Shown one piece after another: positions 26,781 to 35,440 of a stretch of DNA of 64,000 nt. The notes under the pieces were generated by a model. It was not told where the DNA came from. It was given only the letters and a program-made list of their open reading frames with translations, and ran no database searches. Position numbers and translations under genes: made by a program. The stretch is from Gammaproteobacteria bacterium UBA5109 (GTDB lineage: Bacteria; Pseudomonadota; Gammaproteobacteria; Pseudomonadales; Pseudohongiellaceae). The DNA lies in assembly GCA_002414385.1 (NCBI GenBank), contig DHZH01000003.1:1-64000 (forward strand). Direction: 5' to 3'. Each line of letters opens with the position of its first letter. Position 1 is the first letter of the stretch.

Positions 26781-27254
26781 ATGAATATGCCAAACATTGA
26801 TATAGGAATTAAAACCGGAGACCGGGAAAAGGTAGCCGAGGGCCTGAAACGACTGCTGGCAGATTCCTACACCCTGTATCTGCAGACTCATAATTTCCAC
26901 TGGAATGTTACCGGTCCGCAATTCAGGGAACTGCATCTGATGTTTGAAGAACAATATACCGAGCTGGCGACCGCTGTGGATGAGATAGCCGAGCGTATTC
27001 GTGCGCTGGGTGTTCATGCCCCTGGCACCTACAAGGAATTTGCCAGGTTATCCCAGATACAGGAAGTGGATGGCGTGCCAGAGGCTGCAGAAATGCTGCT
27101 GACTCTCACGCGGGCTCATGAGCAGGTCGTAAAAACCTGCCGGGAAGTTTTGCCGCTGGCTCAGGAAGCAGAAGACGAATCAACCATTTCACTGGTGTCA
27201 GACCGAATGGTTCTGCACGAGAAGACCGCCTGGATGCTGCGATCCATGCAGTAA
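26781..27254 (+). CDS. Dps-family ferritin-like iron-storage/DNA-protection protein
   Basis: Protein of 157 residues of the Dps family. It has the inter-subunit ferroxidase residues in THNFHWNVTGPQF and in the helix FEEQYTELATAVDEIAERIR, and the typical RIRALGVHAPGTY. Twelve subunits would form a shell oxidising Fe(II) with hydrogen peroxide, protecting DNA. The lysine-rich N-terminal tail needed for DNA binding in E. coli Dps is missing, so direct DNA binding is uncertain. ATG 26781 is favoured because AAAGGA lies 11 bases upstream; ATG 26769 overlaps that site. A strong terminator follows. Confidence 0.88.
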   Translation: MNMPNIDIGIKTGDREKVAEGLKRLLADSYTLYLQTHNFHWNVTGPQFRELHLMFEEQYTELATAVDEIAERIRALGVHAPGTYKEFARLSQIQEVDGVPEAAEMLLTLTRAHEQVVKTCREVLPLAQEAEDESTISLVSDRMVLHEKTAWMLRSMQ

Positions 27255-27274
27255 ACCAAGGCAAAGGAGAGAAG

Positions 27275-27302
27275 AAAAAGGCTTGCTTCGGCAAGCCTTT
27301 TT
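27275..27302 (+). terminator. factor-independent terminator after dps
   Basis: AAAAAGGCTTGC, loop TTCG, GCAAGCCTTTTT: a 12-bp perfect stem with a stable tetraloop and T-run. It can work in both directions, so it may also serve the convergent TlpA-like gene. The same stem and loop recur at 28675. Confidence 0.9.
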
Positions 27303-27319
27303 CTTGAGTGGTGAATTTT

Positions 27320-27853
27320 TCAGGGATTGCTTGCGTCGCGGATTTCAGCAATCATCTCCGGACTGTCCCATTCATAGGCTCCAAGCCAGGACTGGACGAT
27401 CTCACCGCTTTCATCGACCAGAATGGTGCTTGGAACTGCACTGATCCCGTAGGCTGCGAAAAAGGGGTTCAGCTTAATGAAATTGCCGTCGAAGCCTCGC
27501 TCATCCAGAAACAGGGAAATGGTGTCTATATCCTCATCGGAAGCAAACAGGAAAACATAATCTTCTGCCGCAAGCATGTCGGCAGCACGATTGATGGAAG
27601 GTATTTCCTCAATACAGGGGGCGCACCAGGTCGCCCAGAAATTGACGAAAATCTTCTTGCCGGCAAACACTTCCAGGTCCAGCGCCCGATTATCCAGTGA
27701 ACGATAGGTGGTGGATTCCGGATCAACAGTGGGATCCAGACCGGCCAGGATTGCTTGCACATCGCCTGTAACGCTGGAGTTGTTGTCAGTGCCGCTCTCG
27801 CTACAGGCAATGAGCATGGCTGAAATAAAAGCAAATAACAGGACCTTATTCAT
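27320..27853 (-). CDS. TlpA-like thioredoxin-fold lipoprotein
   Basis: Protein of 177 residues with a lipoprotein signal (MNKVLLFAFISAMLIACSES; lipobox LIAC). The thioredoxin-fold domain has the redox site WATWCAPCIEEIP and the cis-Pro loop AVPSTILVDESG. As a periplasmic membrane-anchored thiol oxidoreductase it may reduce cytochrome or other periplasmic disulfides, or support the peroxiredoxin encoded divergently next to it. Start 27853 is supported by AAAGGA directly upstream. Confidence 0.85.
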   Translation of the reverse strand: MNKVLLFAFISAMLIACSESGTDNNSSVTGDVQAILAGLDPTVDPESTTYRSLDNRALDLEVFAGKKIFVNFWATWCAPCIEEIPSINRAADMLAAEDYVFLFASDEDIDTISLFLDERGFDGNFIKLNPFFAAYGISAVPSTILVDESGEIVQSWLGAYEWDSPEMIAEIRDASNP

Positions 27854-28071
27854 GATTTTTCCTTTGGCTATGTGCTGCTGATGGTAATGACTATGCTTAC
27901 AGGGAGTCAATAAGGTTGAATATCCTTATTAATTTTATGGTTTTATTTAAACGCTTTATTGGATTGCTCTGTTGTCCACAAGTCATTAGTATTGAGCTTG
28001 ATCTACAAATTAAAAGCAATAATAAGCTTACTCTCAGATTTCTTTAAAAGAATTTATAAAAGGAGATTTCC

Positions 28072-28647
28072 ATGAAAAAATCATTCCTGCTAGCCTCGCT
28101 AGTATCAGGCCTGATTGCGCTTCCGGGCTTTGCAGCACTGGAAGAAGGCAATTCTGCCCCTACATTTACGGCCCAGGCATCACTTGATGGTCAGGAGTTT
28201 ACCTACTCTTTACAGGACTCCCTGAATAATGGTCCGACAGTAGTTTACTTTTATCCTTCAGCCTTTACCCGTGGCTGTAATATTCAGGCTAAAACTTTTG
28301 CTGATAACATGGATCGCTTCCGTGAAGCTGGTGCCTCGGTGGTTGGTGTATCACTGGACAGCATCGAACGCCTGAATGACTTCTCTGCCGATCCGGAATA
28401 CTGTGCCGGTGAGTTGCCAGTTGTCTCTGATGAAAGCGGCAGCATTGCGCAATCCTATGATCTGGATGTCGCTGCCGGACGTGATGGCATGCTGGATACC
28501 CGTGGTGTGGAAATTGGTCACGGTTTTGCCGAGCGTACCACTTTTGTGGTGAACACTGATGGTTCTATAGCTGCAGTGGTTGGTGGCGTGTCTCCTGAAG
28601 AGAACGTCATGCAGTCTCTGGCAGTGATTCAGGGCATGTCAATGTAA
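28072..28647 (+). CDS. exported peroxiredoxin (AhpC/TSA family)
   Basis: Protein of 191 residues with a Sec signal peptide (MKKSFLLASLVSGLIALPGFA, given in part as SLVSGLIALPGFA). The peroxidatic cysteine lies in PSAFTRGCNIQAK, which keeps the PxxxTxxC pattern. A second cysteine in DPEYCAGELP may resolve the sulfenic acid. It would detoxify peroxides in the periplasm. The divergent TlpA-like protein could recycle it. AAAGGAG precedes the ATG and a strong terminator follows the stop. Confidence 0.85.
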   Translation: MKKSFLLASLVSGLIALPGFAALEEGNSAPTFTAQASLDGQEFTYSLQDSLNNGPTVVYFYPSAFTRGCNIQAKTFADNMDRFREAGASVVGVSLDSIERLNDFSADPEYCAGELPVVSDESGSIAQSYDLDVAAGRDGMLDTRGVEIGHGFAERTTFVVNTDGSIAAVVGGVSPEENVMQSLAVIQGMSM

Positions 28648-28674
28648 GACAGTAAAAGTCATCCGACTGTTATT

Positions 28675-28705
28675 AAAAAGGCTTGCTTCGGCAAGCCTTT
28701 TTTTT
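28675..28705 (+). terminator. factor-independent terminator after peroxiredoxin gene
   Basis: AAAAAGGCTTGC, loop TTCG, GCAAGCCTTTTTTTT: the same stem-loop as at 27275, followed by a longer T-run. The copy is identical across all 28 stem-loop bases, although the two flanking genes are unrelated. Confidence 0.9.
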
Positions 28706-28725
28706 GCAGAAAATTAAAAGAAAAA

Positions 28726-29850
28726 CTAATCCTTCAGCAGACTCTTGACCCGGGCAATCAAATGAACCGGGGAAAAAGGTTTGAGAATGTAATCCGTCGC
28801 GCCAAGATCATAGCCCTGGATGATATCGTCTTCGCTACCCATGCCGGAGACAATAATCACCGGGGTAGACTGCAGTTTCTGATCCTTGCGAATCACTTTC
28901 AGGACGGTAAAACCATCCAGCACCGGCATCATGATGTCCAGAATTACAAGGGAATATCGATCCTGCTTTAATAATTCCAGCGCTTCCTTACCATCTTTGG
29001 CATGGACAACTGTCAGGCCCTGTTTGGTCAGGCGTATCTTGGTCAGATTGGCCTGCATGGGTTCGTCTTCGACCAGCAGGATTTTCTGACCATGGACACT
29101 GACCTGCTGCTGTTCATTTTTCTCAATCGGTGCGTACTCAATATCTTCTTCTGCAGCTGCTTCACTACCGATAGGCACCAGAGACAGTTCCTGTTTTTCA
29201 AATTTTTTCAGCAGCTTCTTAACCAGGCTGGCAAGTTCATTCACGTTAACCGGTTTGAGCAGAAACTTTTCAGCTCCCAGTCGCATACATTCAACCCTTA
29301 CCTTGTCGTTATTGACAGGGGAAAGCACAATAACCGAGGCGGGCAGGGCATATTCGTACTTGATGTCATGCAGGAGTTCCCGACCGTCGCCGTCCGGCAT
29401 GATCAGGCTAAGCAGGATAGTTGAGAAGGGCTGTTTCAGCAGCAGCTCTTGCGCTTCCTTGTTTGTGCTGGCAATACTGATCGGGTCATCTATGAACTGG
29501 CCCCTGATCGCATTGGCGAATTGCTCGGCAAGCTGGGCGTCTTCTTCAATAATCAGGATGCCAGGCTCCTGTTGCGGGGCAGTTGTATTATCACCGGCCG
29601 CCATCAGCTTGGTCAGGCCGGCCAGTCTCGTGATCAGCTCATTTTCTCCGGCCTTTTCAACCGCCTGCGCTGCCTGAACTATTTCATTGAGGGCTAATTG
29701 CTTTGCCTCTTCAGTTAATGCACCAGCCTGCAGGCGAATTTCCTGTTCGGCAGAAGCATTACCCAGGCGAAAATCCCGGGCCAGTGATTTGAAGCGGTTG
29801 ATTTTTTCAGCCAGTGAATTGGTGAATTGCGTTTTGTCCTTGTCAGTCAT
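28726..29850 (-). CDS. double-receiver response regulator with degenerate Hpt-like head
   Basis: Protein of 374 residues with three parts. Residues 1-85 are helical and resemble an Hpt domain (EIRLQAGALTEEAKQLAL), but the phospho-accepting His is Gly43. Residues 97-215 form a receiver in which the phospho-acceptor Asp is Ser148 (TILLSLIMPDGDG), though Lys199 remains. Residues 256-374 are a complete receiver with EDE, Asp305 (LVILDIMMPVLDG) and Lys357 (ILKPF). There is no output domain. It probably acts as a phosphate sink or scaffold for a kinase encoded elsewhere. It is a single gene on the minus strand. Confidence 0.85.
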   Translation of the reverse strand: MTDKDKTQFTNSLAEKINRFKSLARDFRLGNASAEQEIRLQAGALTEEAKQLALNEIVQAAQAVEKAGENELITRLAGLTKLMAAGDNTTAPQQEPGILIIEEDAQLAEQFANAIRGQFIDDPISIASTNKEAQELLLKQPFSTILLSLIMPDGDGRELLHDIKYEYALPASVIVLSPVNNDKVRVECMRLGAEKFLLKPVNVNELASLVKKLLKKFEKQELSLVPIGSEAAAEEDIEYAPIEKNEQQQVSVHGQKILLVEDEPMQANLTKIRLTKQGLTVVHAKDGKEALELLKQDRYSLVILDIMMPVLDGFTVLKVIRKDQKLQSTPVIIVSGMGSEDDIIQGYDLGATDYILKPFSPVHLIARVKSLLKD

Positions 29851-29933
29851 TAATTGCGTCCAGAGTTTGCATTAAGTGTTGCAGACGATATCCGACCATT
29901 ATAACGATTTCATTGCATTCAGGAGAGAGGGAA

Positions 29934-31487
29934 TTACCCGGTTTTAAAAAAGAGGCTGCTTAAATCCTGCTTTAGTCGCCTGCAACCCAAATAAAATCCC
30001 AGTATGCTAAGAACCAGTCCGCCGGCCAGCAGAATAATCAACCCCAGATCCCAGAGCGGACGTTTGTGATACCAGAAAGCAAAATCCAGGCTGTGCAGGC
30101 CGTTATACAACCAGCGATTGAGACGGTTCGTGCGATCAAGCAGACTGAGTAACTCACTGCGTTGCGGATTAATGTATACCCAGCTATCCAGCGGGTCGTC
30201 AAATTTCACTCTCAGAACCGGCAAAGGTAGCTGATTGTTTCGAGAATAATAATAATCGTCATAGTCATTCAGCAGGGCAGATTCATAGATATCAGCATTG
30301 GGCGTAAAATTTTCCAGGCGCTCAATCAGGGTTGCGGTGTCAAACCCCGTTTTTTCCTGCAGGCTGTCGGCATGCACGAGTACTGAATCAGCACTGGATT
30401 GACTGTCGGCAAAGTAGGGCTGGCTCAAGCGCTCTCTCTTATTGCTGAGCGGGGCGATAACGGTGCTGCTGGTGATTTGATAGTAGGCTTGTTCCTGGAT
30501 CATGCTGAAGCTGACTTCCTTAATCTCGCCTTCAGCAGGAGCCATCCGGCTTAGCTGCCGGATGCTGGAAAAGGCACCCAGCTCCATTGGTCGGGTGTTA
30601 TAGACTGTTTCATCAATATTAATCTCATTACGGACGGTGCCCCATTCAAAAGGGTCCATCGACAGCAGACCACTGAAGATCCAGGTCAGTGTGCTGATGC
30701 CGAAAACCGCACCCAGAATATAGTGCCAGCGCATCATGCCGACAAAGGGAATAGCGCGTTGCAGCGAGAAAGGGCGAACATTTTTACGAAAGCGGGTGAA
30801 TGCCAGGATCAGGCCCAGAATTGTCAGGATACAGCCGATTGCTGAAGTCCAGACGACGACATCAAACCACAGGGGAGGATTGCTGCGTAACGAAGTCAGG
30901 TAAAACCAGTGAGGGATGGCACCAAGCCAGGCCAGTACACGGCTTTGTGTGGTGGTATAAACAGCAAGATCAAATGTGCTGGGAGAAACATAGACCTGAG
31001 TTCCGGGTTCATCCTGTATATAAAACTTGTACAGCGGCATACGCAGGTTTTTTCCGACTGTCCACTGATCAATAGCTTCGACTATTTCGACATCGCTGAA
31101 CAGTTCTGCTGGAATATCAAGAAACTCACTGGCGATTTGCCTGGCCTGTTGCGTAGATATTTCATCAAGCGTCTCGCCGTTATCAGCAAATACCACATTG
31201 GTCGGCAGACCCCTGCCAGCAAAGAAGTAGGCCGGCCTGCCCAGAAAAGTTCTGAGAATGGGAGTCTGATTGCTGCCCTCTTGTCTGGCTGCATCAACAG
31301 GGTCAAGCCTTATTCGTTCGAAGTCCAGAGCTTCGGCAGCATCAATGCGCATATTCTCGCTAACACCTGGCATGCCACCGGTATAGATTATGACGAAAGC
31401 TGAAAAAAACCAGATGATGCAAAGAATGCTGATTGGAATGCCGACGTAACGGTGTGTGAGGATTATTATTTTATGCAGAGTCGACAT
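29934..31487 (-). CDS. PepSY-domain membrane protein
   Basis: Inner-membrane protein of 517 residues of the PepSY-associated TM family. It begins STLHKIIILTHRYVGIPISI with a first helix, has further helices near residues 205-235, 252-275 and 485-505, and long periplasmic PepSY-like segments between (residues 35-200 and 280-470). Members are linked to reduction or release of metals taken up by TonB-dependent receptors. It is divergent from such a receptor gene, with 215 bases between the two starts, so they may share control. Confidence 0.8.
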   Translation of the reverse strand: MSTLHKIIILTHRYVGIPISILCIIWFFSAFVIIYTGGMPGVSENMRIDAAEALDFERIRLDPVDAARQEGSNQTPILRTFLGRPAYFFAGRGLPTNVVFADNGETLDEISTQQARQIASEFLDIPAELFSDVEIVEAIDQWTVGKNLRMPLYKFYIQDEPGTQVYVSPSTFDLAVYTTTQSRVLAWLGAIPHWFYLTSLRSNPPLWFDVVVWTSAIGCILTILGLILAFTRFRKNVRPFSLQRAIPFVGMMRWHYILGAVFGISTLTWIFSGLLSMDPFEWGTVRNEINIDETVYNTRPMELGAFSSIRQLSRMAPAEGEIKEVSFSMIQEQAYYQITSSTVIAPLSNKRERLSQPYFADSQSSADSVLVHADSLQEKTGFDTATLIERLENFTPNADIYESALLNDYDDYYYSRNNQLPLPVLRVKFDDPLDSWVYINPQRSELLSLLDRTNRLNRWLYNGLHSLDFAFWYHKRPLWDLGLIILLAGGLVLSILGFYLGCRRLKQDLSSLFFKTG

Positions 31488-31702
31488 CAGTTAAGTCTTG
31501 TGAAAATTCAATATCGGCATGTGATGATCAAGGCTCCAAATTGAATTGCATTCTCTTACAGAATTCATTTCCAGGCATCATTAGAACCGTTTATGAACAG
31601 TTAAGAAAAGTTAAATTTTTTTATCTGACGCTTTCACATAGAATCCCTGCTTCTGTTATTGCTTATAAAACAGGAATCGAATTTTATTTGAAGGGGTTGA
31701 AT

Positions 31703-33565
31703 TTGTCTGTATCAAGGAAACTGTGTATTTGTCTATTTCTCTGTCCGGGCTCAGCCCTGGTGCATGCCCAGCAAGCTGATTCACTGGGCGAAAGAACAGA
31801 AGAAATCATTATTACATCCAGCCGCATCCCGCAAGCTGAGCGGCAGCTGGGAACATCGGTGTCTGTCCTGACAGAACAGGATTTGTTTCGACATGGTAAC
31901 AATTCACTGGTCGACATCTTACGTAAAACGCAGTCCGTTGCTGTATCCAGCTCCGGCGGCATGGGTAAAGTGACTGCCATGCGTATTCGTGGTGAAGAAA
32001 ATTTCAGAACCCTCACCATACTTGACGGAATCCGGCTCTCTGACCCGAGCCTGCCACAAATCGGACCGCAAATTGAGCATTTACTGACTAACCAGATCGG
32101 GCGGGTAGAAATACTCCGTGGCCCCCAGGGCCTGGGATACGGTGCCGATGCCGGAGGGGTGGTGAATATTTCCTCCCGCAACGCTGGGCAGGAGACCCTG
32201 GCAGACCTTGATATCCAGCTGGGTGAATTCGATACCCGGCAATACAGTGGCAGCCTGCATGGAGGTAATGAAAAGTTTGAATTTGGAGTTTCAGCCAGTG
32301 ATTTTAGCAGCGAAGGTTTTAATTCGCGTGTTTCTGACAATGTTCTGCAGGATGATGACGGTTATGACAATACGACTCTTCATGGACGGCTCGGGTTCAA
32401 TTTGTCGGATGAACTGAGTCTGAACCTGGTGCATCGGAAAGTTGATGGAGCCAATGAGTTTGATGGCTGCTTTTCCGTAATGACTGTTCATGATTGCAGT
32501 AGTGAATATGAACTGAGTGCTTCCAGAGCAGAGCTCAGTTATGAAAGCACAGATTTCACGCATGAGCTGGCATATGCAGTCACCAGTACTGAGCGTCAGA
32601 GTTTTGCCATGGGTGCTTTCAGTTTTGGCTCAGAAGGGGAATTGAAGCGCCTGGAGTATATCGGCAGTGCCAGGGAATTACCCGGATTCGATCTGGTGTT
32701 TGGCGCTGATATGGAAGAAGCACGAAACAGTGATATTGGCAGAGACAATACCGGTGTGCATCTTGAGTACCTGAGTGACTTTTCCGAGCAGGTATTTTTC
32801 ACTGCAGGTGTACGTCATGATGATAATGACGATTTCGGCACCAATATTTCTTACCGCCTGAGTGCTGCCTATCTGCTTGTAATGGGAGATGGCTCCAGCC
32901 TGAAATTCAGGGCAGCACACGGGACTGGTTTCAGAGCCCCCAGCCCTTATGAAATTACCTATAACAGTGGACTGTTTTCCTATCCGCCAGCTTCCCTGGT
33001 GACTTTGAAACAGGAAGAGAGTAAGGGCCATGAGTTTGGTGTCGAGTATCAAAGCATTCATGGCTGGCAGCTTGAAGCGGTGTATTTTGACCAGGATGTG
33101 GAAGATGCCATTGAATTTGATCTGGCTACCTTCAGTGGCTATCTGCAGGATATCGGTACCAGCTCTTCGAAAGGCCTGGAGTTGTCCGGCGAGTTCATGA
33201 TATCCAGTGCAGTTAATTTTTCGGCAAACTATACCTACAATGACACTGAGCGGCCAAATGGCCTGCAGCGATTGCGTCGCCCGGAACAGCTAGCCAATCT
33301 GGGCCTGTCCTATTTCGGCATGGATGACGGACTGAACATCAATGCCTTTTACCGGATTTCCAGGGACTCAATTGATGAAGTCTTTGGTTCAGTCGTGGCG
33401 CTGGATAATTTTGCCGTGCTGGATATCAGCGCAAGCTATCGTGTTAACGACTATTTCCAGTTATACGGCAGAGTGGAAAATGCGCTTGATGAAGAATATC
33501 AGGAGATCAGTGATTATAATTCGGCTGAACGGGCAGCTTATATCGGCCTGAAACTCAATTTCTAG
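31703..33565 (+). CDS. TonB-dependent outer-membrane receptor
   Basis: Receptor of 620 residues with a signal peptide (ending LVHAQQ), a TonB-box-like segment EEIIITSSRI, a plug domain (VSVLTEQDL, GPQGLGYGADAGGVVNIS) and a 22-strand-type barrel ending in the classical aromatic residue (LNF). There is no ATG; TTG 31703 is chosen because AAGGGG lies six bases upstream. Size resembles BtuB-like vitamin or siderophore receptors. The ligand is unknown: the PepSY neighbour favours a metal complex, while the tannase-family gene downstream would favour an aromatic compound. A terminator follows. Confidence 0.85.
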   Translation: MSVSRKLCICLFLCPGSALVHAQQADSLGERTEEIIITSSRIPQAERQLGTSVSVLTEQDLFRHGNNSLVDILRKTQSVAVSSSGGMGKVTAMRIRGEENFRTLTILDGIRLSDPSLPQIGPQIEHLLTNQIGRVEILRGPQGLGYGADAGGVVNISSRNAGQETLADLDIQLGEFDTRQYSGSLHGGNEKFEFGVSASDFSSEGFNSRVSDNVLQDDDGYDNTTLHGRLGFNLSDELSLNLVHRKVDGANEFDGCFSVMTVHDCSSEYELSASRAELSYESTDFTHELAYAVTSTERQSFAMGAFSFGSEGELKRLEYIGSARELPGFDLVFGADMEEARNSDIGRDNTGVHLEYLSDFSEQVFFTAGVRHDDNDDFGTNISYRLSAAYLLVMGDGSSLKFRAAHGTGFRAPSPYEITYNSGLFSYPPASLVTLKQEESKGHEFGVEYQSIHGWQLEAVYFDQDVEDAIEFDLATFSGYLQDIGTSSSKGLELSGEFMISSAVNFSANYTYNDTERPNGLQRLRRPEQLANLGLSYFGMDDGLNINAFYRISRDSIDEVFGSVVALDNFAVLDISASYRVNDYFQLYGRVENALDEEYQEISDYNSAERAAYIGLKLNF

Positions 33566-33586
33566 TTAAAACTTTGTCTGCTCATT

Positions 33587-33615
33587 AAAAGGTCTGCTGA
33601 AGCAGGCCTTTTTTT
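33587..33615 (+). terminator. factor-independent terminator after TonB receptor
   Basis: AAAAGGTCTGCT pairs with AGCAGGCCTTTT across a short GA turn (one G-T pair), followed by a run of T. It separates the receptor from the tannase-family gene, so the two are probably transcribed independently. Confidence 0.85.
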
Positions 33616-33703
33616 CAGCCAGTATTTCCTTGTCTTTCCCCACGCCCTCTCGAATTAAACTGATTTATGCTATCTTTTCCCTCCTTACCCAGGGAGATTT
33701 GAC

Positions 33704-35416
33704 ATGCTTAAAATAAAAACACGAAATCCAGTTCTTGTCCTCACTGCTGCTGCAGGACTGATGGCCTGTAGTGGTGAGCCTGAAAACACCACAGAAACAA
33801 TGGCGCTGGCCCCTGTAGCCGAGCCTGTCTCTTGTGAACAGATATCTGAACTTGCGCCGGCTGGTATGGTGATCAGCCAGGCACAGGCCATGCCTGCCAG
33901 TGATGAAATCCCTGTTGCCCATTGCCAGGTACGGGGCCAGATTGATCAGCGTACCGGCAGCGATGGAAACCCCTATGCCATTTCCTTTGAGTTGAACCTG
34001 CCTGATGAGTGGTCAGGACGTTTCGTGCATCAGTTTAATGGTGGCAATGACGGCTCGGTAGTTCCTGCACTGGGCAGGATGGGTGTCATGCCTCCCAATG
34101 ACAGCGCCCTGGCACGTGGTTTTGCCGTGGTATCCAGTGATGCAGGGCATGATGGCAGTGCCCACCCGGAAGCAGGCCTGGCCGGATCCAATCGTTTCGG
34201 TCTGGAATTCGAGTCCCGGCGCGATTATGGCTATGACGCGGTTGCCACTTTGCATCCGGTCGTCATGACACTTACCGAGTCCTATTATCAAAGCCCGATT
34301 GAATATACCTATGGCCTGGGATCTTCCAATGGCGGACGTCATGCCATGATTGCTGCTGAACGCATGCCGCAACAGTTTGACGGCCTGATTGCCGGATATC
34401 CGGGATTTAATCTGCCCAGGGCCGCTGTTCAGCATGCCTGGGATGTACAGAATTTCCGCAGTGTCAGCGATACCCTGCAGCAGGCATTTTCCCGTGAGGA
34501 ACTGGCGCTGGTTGCAGACTATGTTACTGCCGCCTGTGACCGCCATGACAGCTTGCAGGACGGCATCATCTTTGATGTAAAAGCCTGTCAGGCAAGTTTC
34601 GATCCTGAGATAATGTCCTGTGACACCGGTATGTCGGATGACTGTCTGCCGGCTGAAAAAGTCACGGCGCTCAGTAATATTCTTGCGGGACCACAAAACA
34701 GTGCCGGTGAACAACTCTACAGTGAATGGGCCTGGGATACCGGGCTGGCATCCGGTGGCTGGCGAGCCTGGAAACTGCAAAGTGGTATTCCGCCCTGGGA
34801 TGGCCAACCAATTATCGCCATCATGGGAGCTGGGTCACTGGCGCAGGTGTTCACCACTCCGCCGACTCCACTGGAAGGCAATTCGGAAAGTCTGGAGCAG
34901 TACCTGCTGGATTTTGATTTCGATGAAGACGCACCCAAAATTGATGCGACTTCACTGGAATACCCCGAATCTGCCATGGAATTAATGACTCCGCCAAATG
35001 CAGATAATCCAACGCTTAACGGTCTGGAAAATGCTGGGGGTAAATTACTGGTTTTCCATGGCGTTTCTGATCCGGTATTCTCCTTCCTCGATACGTCGAA
35101 CTGGTATGAACAATTACTGGTAAATAATCCGGATGCAACTGAGTTTGTGAAATTATATGCTGTGCCAGGTATGCCACACGGCCCAGGAGGCGTTGCGCCA
35201 GATCAATTTGACCCTTTAACTGCTTTGGTAAACTGGGTCGAGAATGAACAAGCTCCCGGCACTATCACTGCCAGTGTTCGTGCTGAAAACCAGGAAGCTC
35301 CTGAAGCCCTGCACGGTGTCACCAGGAAGCTCTGTCAGTGGCCAGCCGTATCCCGTTATATTGGCCCTGATCCTGATTCAGCGGATTCATTCGCTTGCGT
35401 CACGACTGTTCAATAA
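33704..35416 (+). CDS. tannase/feruloyl esterase-family lipoprotein
   Basis: Alpha/beta-hydrolase of 570 residues of the tannase family. The N-terminus is a lipoprotein signal with lipobox LMACS. The nucleophile motif reads GLGSSNGGRHAM; the family usually has a Cys before this serine that pairs with a Cys beside the catalytic His, and that first Cys is absent here. The catalytic His is in PGMPHGPGGVAP and the Asp region is HGVSDPVFSF. Such enzymes split gallate, ferulate or other hydroxycinnamate esters. Surface or periplasmic location at the head of the aromatic-acid island fits release of substrates for it. Confidence 0.85.
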   Translation: MLKIKTRNPVLVLTAAAGLMACSGEPENTTETMALAPVAEPVSCEQISELAPAGMVISQAQAMPASDEIPVAHCQVRGQIDQRTGSDGNPYAISFELNLPDEWSGRFVHQFNGGNDGSVVPALGRMGVMPPNDSALARGFAVVSSDAGHDGSAHPEAGLAGSNRFGLEFESRRDYGYDAVATLHPVVMTLTESYYQSPIEYTYGLGSSNGGRHAMIAAERMPQQFDGLIAGYPGFNLPRAAVQHAWDVQNFRSVSDTLQQAFSREELALVADYVTAACDRHDSLQDGIIFDVKACQASFDPEIMSCDTGMSDDCLPAEKVTALSNILAGPQNSAGEQLYSEWAWDTGLASGGWRAWKLQSGIPPWDGQPIIAIMGAGSLAQVFTTPPTPLEGNSESLEQYLLDFDFDEDAPKIDATSLEYPESAMELMTPPNADNPTLNGLENAGGKLLVFHGVSDPVFSFLDTSNWYEQLLVNNPDATEFVKLYAVPGMPHGPGGVAPDQFDPLTALVNWVENEQAPGTITASVRAENQEAPEALHGVTRKLCQWPAVSRYIGPDPDSADSFACVTTVQ

Positions 35417-35440
35417 GTATTGGTTAGTAAGGAATTAAGC

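Noticed and set aside
31488..31702. Fur box or cobalamin riboswitch upstream of the TonB receptor
   Set aside because: GAATTGCATTC near 31542-31552 is only a weak palindrome and no B12-box sequence is visible.
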